From contig DAHZZC010000873.1 of the NCBI GenBank assembly GCA_027435495.1, positions 1 to 6,102 on the forward strand: a stretch of DNA of 6,102 nucleotides, written 5' to 3'. Origin of the DNA: Planctomycetales bacterium (GTDB taxonomy: Bacteria > Planctomycetota > Planctomycetia > Isosphaerales > Isosphaeraceae). Below, one piece after another: positions 5,293 to 6,102 of the stretch (its first letter is position 1; the number at the start of each line of letters is the position of its first letter). The notes under the pieces are model-generated. The model did not search any database. It had not been told where the DNA came from and worked only from the letters and a program-made list of their open reading frames with translations. A program made the position numbers and the translations under genes.

Positions 5293-6102
5293 ATGAGACG
5301 ATACTATCCCGGCTTCCTGGCGGCCGCGTTCCTGATCCTGCTCCGGATCGCGATCGGCTGGCATTTCCTCTACGAGGGGTGCGAGAAGTACGAGTCGACC
5401 CAACATCAAAAAGGGACGTTCTCGGCCGAAATCTACCTGAAGAACGCCAACGGTCCGCTCGCCTCGCACTTTCGCGAGATGCTCCCCGACGTCGACGGCC
5501 GAGACGCACTCGACCTCTCCAAACTCAAGGAATCGTGGCGCTCCGACGTGAATGCCATCGCCGATTACTTCGGCTTCCAGGAGGAACAGCGAGCCGCGGC
5601 CTCGAAGAAGCTCGATGACGCCGAGCGCTGGGCCGACTCGTGGTTCAGCGACCTGGAGAACCAGGAGAAGCGGGCCAAGTACCTGCACGACCTGGATCAG
5701 GTTGAGACCATCGAGCACGACCCGACCGCGCTCTCCTTCGAGCGCGAGCGCACCTGGGAGGCGCGAAGATCGCTCGACGCAGACCGGAAGTCGCTCATCG
5801 GCCCACTCGCCGACCGGAACAAGGAACTTCGTGACTCGGTCGCCAGCCTGGCGACGCCCGAGCAGGTTGCGGCCAGCCGCGACCCGCTCCTCTCCCGGAT
5901 CGCGCCCCAGCGTCTCGCCTCGACCCAACGCGACGCGGTTGAGGCGGCCGAAGCGGCCCGTCCCTGGAACCGCCTCGACTGGATCAACTTCGCCACCACC
6001 TACGCTCTGATCGCGATCGGCGGCTGCCTGATCCTCGGCTTCCTCACACCGCTCTCGGCCCTCGGTGGGGCCGCGTTCCTGGCGATGATCTACCTGTCGA
6101 TG
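5293..6102 (+). CDS. DoxX-family membrane protein with a long inter-helix insertion, N-terminal part
   Basis: The frame is open from the ATG at 5293 to the right edge: 270 residues with the C-terminus missing. Residues 7-27 form a first membrane helix ending in LRIAIGWHFLYEGCEKY (16-33), the DoxX/DoxD-type opening. GTFSAEIYLKNANGPLASHF (41-60) resembles the loop of the same family. Residues about 70-228 are hydrophilic and rich in Glu, Asp, Lys, Arg and Ala, likely helical and perhaps coiled coil. The membrane part resumes at about 232 (FATTYALIAIGGCLILGFLTPLSALGGAAFLAMIYLSM), again DoxX-like. DoxX relatives are small quinone- or thiol-redox-linked membrane proteins; the exact role here is unknown. 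The basic MRRYY start suggests the N-terminus inside and the insertion outside the inner membrane. ApbE lies 127 bp upstream in the same direction. The start is chosen because the helix follows at once; a TTG at 5272 would add seven residues. The ribosome-binding site is weak. Confidence 0.82.
   Translation, partial: MRRYYPGFLAAAFLILLRIAIGWHFLYEGCEKYESTQHQKGTFSAEIYLKNANGPLASHFREMLPDVDGRDALDLSKLKESWRSDVNAIADYFGFQEEQRAAASKKLDDAERWADSWFSDLENQEKRAKYLHDLDQVETIEHDPTALSFERERTWEARRSLDADRKSLIGPLADRNKELRDSVASLATPEQVAASRDPLLSRIAPQRLASTQRDAVEAAEAARPWNRLDWINFATTYALIAIGGCLILGFLTPLSALGGAAFLAMIYLSM

Noticed and set aside
4783..5928. Minus-strand open frame (381 codons) across ApbE and DoxX
   Set aside because: It covers the ends of two recognisable plus-strand genes and the gap between them; the sequence matches no family I know.
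1..6102. CRISPR array, tRNA, rRNA, insertion sequence or phage genes
   Set aside because: No regularly spaced repeats, transposase or integrase motifs, terminal inverted repeats or structured RNA signatures were seen.

Overview
The window is GC-rich and looks like a piece of a planctomycete chromosome, most likely from the Isosphaeraceae or a near relative. The best support is the N-terminus of the first gene: an arginine-rich stretch followed by LLEGRSLLS, a motif typical of very large planctomycete surface proteins. The GC-driven long shadow frames and the planctomycete-like families (long-linker DoxX, ApbE beginning NRRDLL) agree. This placement rests on recognition, not on a search.

Layout, left to right. 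(1) 1-1787, minus strand: the N-terminal 595 residues of a large surface protein running off the left edge. It has an LExRxLL-type N-terminus, a long Gly/Ser/Thr-rich beta-solenoid (autotransporter-associated repeat style), then one complete and one partial bacterial Ig-like domain. A 10-bp tandem repeat lies in its first codons. (2) 1788-1968: an AT-richer divergent intergenic region with a perfect 14-bp palindrome. (3) 1969-2469, plus strand: a 166-aa L-2-amino-thiazoline-4-carboxylate hydrolase family protein. (4) 2477-3973, minus strand: a polytopic GT-C-like membrane protein, convergent with gene 3 and separated from it by only 7 bp. (5) 3974-4112: a short divergent promoter region. (6) 4113-5165, plus strand: an ApbE-type FAD:protein FMN transferase. 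(7) 5166-5292: a 127-bp spacer. (8) 5293 to the right edge, plus strand: the N-terminal 270 residues of a DoxX-family membrane protein whose first membrane helix is separated from the rest by about 200 charged residues.

The genes do not form one obvious pathway. ApbE and DoxX are co-oriented, may be co-transcribed, and both belong to families linked to redox work at the membrane. The other three are flanked by divergent or convergent neighbours and look like single-gene units. No mobile element, CRISPR array, tRNA or rRNA is visible, and I do not see a convincing new multi-gene system. The points most worth a second look are the DoxX insertion, the slippage-prone repeat at the start of the surface protein gene, and the unusual ApbE N-terminus and glycine motif.
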